Shown one piece after another: positions 32,513-32,536 of a stretch of 32,536 nt of DNA (positions within the stretch are counted from its first letter, which is position 1; each line of letters begins with the position of its first letter). Source of the stretch: JAVZCJ01 sp964532175 (GTDB lineage Archaea; Thermoproteota; Nitrososphaeria_A; Caldarchaeales; JAVZCJ01); contig CAZHGP010000012.1 of the NCBI GenBank assembly GCA_964532175.1, positions 1 through 32,536 of the forward strand, given 5' to 3'. The position numbers and the translations under genes are program-made. Below the pieces are notes generated by a model. That model made no database searches. It worked only from the letters and a program-made list of their open reading frames with translations, and was not told the DNA's origin.

Positions 32513-32536
32513 GTGCCTAGTGAAATGCTTCCTACC
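32513..32536 (+). CDS. Possible start of a further gene, cut by the window end
   Basis: After the nurA stop an open frame begins GTG CCT AGT GAA ATG, continuing to the window end without a stop. Either GTG 32513 or ATG 32525 could be the start. With only 24 bases nothing can be said about the product, and it could be chance. Confidence 0.2.

Noticed and set aside
1..32536. CRISPR arrays, insertion sequences, prophage or rRNA
   Set aside because: No regularly spaced repeats, transposase-like proteins, integrase, phage genes or rRNA-like stretches were found on either strand.

Overview
The window is archaeal chromosome from a strongly AT-rich genome. Marker genes support this: Alba, ribosomal protein L40e, archaeal-type AspRS, Pth2, TruD, RtcA, the archaeal NMN adenylyltransferase, a HypA plus Mrp-type HypB pair, a short histone-fold protein and HerA-NurA. 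GGTGA/GGAGG-like ribosome binding sites and TTG/GTG starts are frequent. The mix fits a Thermoproteota (TACK)-type archaeon, probably anaerobic, since there are nickel hydrogenase maturation genes, a CooC-type ATPase and corrinoid methyltransferases. I cannot name the lineage from sequence alone. A run of 100 Ns shows that this is a draft scaffold, probably a metagenome bin.

Layout. (1) 1-5708: a sugar ABC importer (binding protein cut by the window edge, two permeases, no ATPase here), then a dihydrodipicolinate-synthase-superfamily aldolase/dehydratase and an FGGY sugar kinase; this looks like a sugar or sugar-acid uptake and breakdown unit. (2) 5750-6901: HypA and an Mrp-type HypB for nickel insertion into NiFe hydrogenase. 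(3) 7182-9521, minus strand: a Val(CAC) tRNA with an unusual insertion, L40e, and both succinyl-CoA synthetase subunits. (4) 9765-17697: information-processing and cofactor genes, namely Alba, a zinc/KH protein, AspRS, an unknown His-rich protein, a frameshifted TruD, a histone-fold protein, Pth2, a SAM hydroxide adenosyltransferase, NMN adenylyltransferase and RtcA. (5) 17745-21334: divergent glyoxylate/hydroxypyruvate reductase and glycerate 2-kinase, then an ornithine cyclodeaminase/alanine dehydrogenase family enzyme. (6) 21376-22304: the decayed end of an oligopeptide-type permease, an assembly gap flanked by identical 55-base copies, and a VanZ-like membrane protein. (7) 22413-24393: CooC-like ATPase and a GH63/trehalase-like glycosidase. 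(8) 24441-29367: two divergent corrinoid methyltransferase cassettes, each a corrinoid protein plus a UroD-family methyltransferase, one of them with a GPH-type transporter. (9) 29378-32511: a MazG-like pyrophosphohydrolase and the HerA-NurA DNA end-resection pair.

How it fits together: the sugar unit, the glycerate branch and succinyl-CoA synthetase suggest sugar or organic-acid use. The corrinoid cassettes suggest transfer of methyl groups from a methylated substrate to a C1 carrier. CooC would fit a nickel CO dehydrogenase/acetyl-CoA synthase that takes up those methyl groups, but no CODH gene lies in the window. The strongest candidate for a new system is the double corrinoid cassette. 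The strongest directly visible oddities are the false gap, the tRNA insertion and the TruD frameshift.
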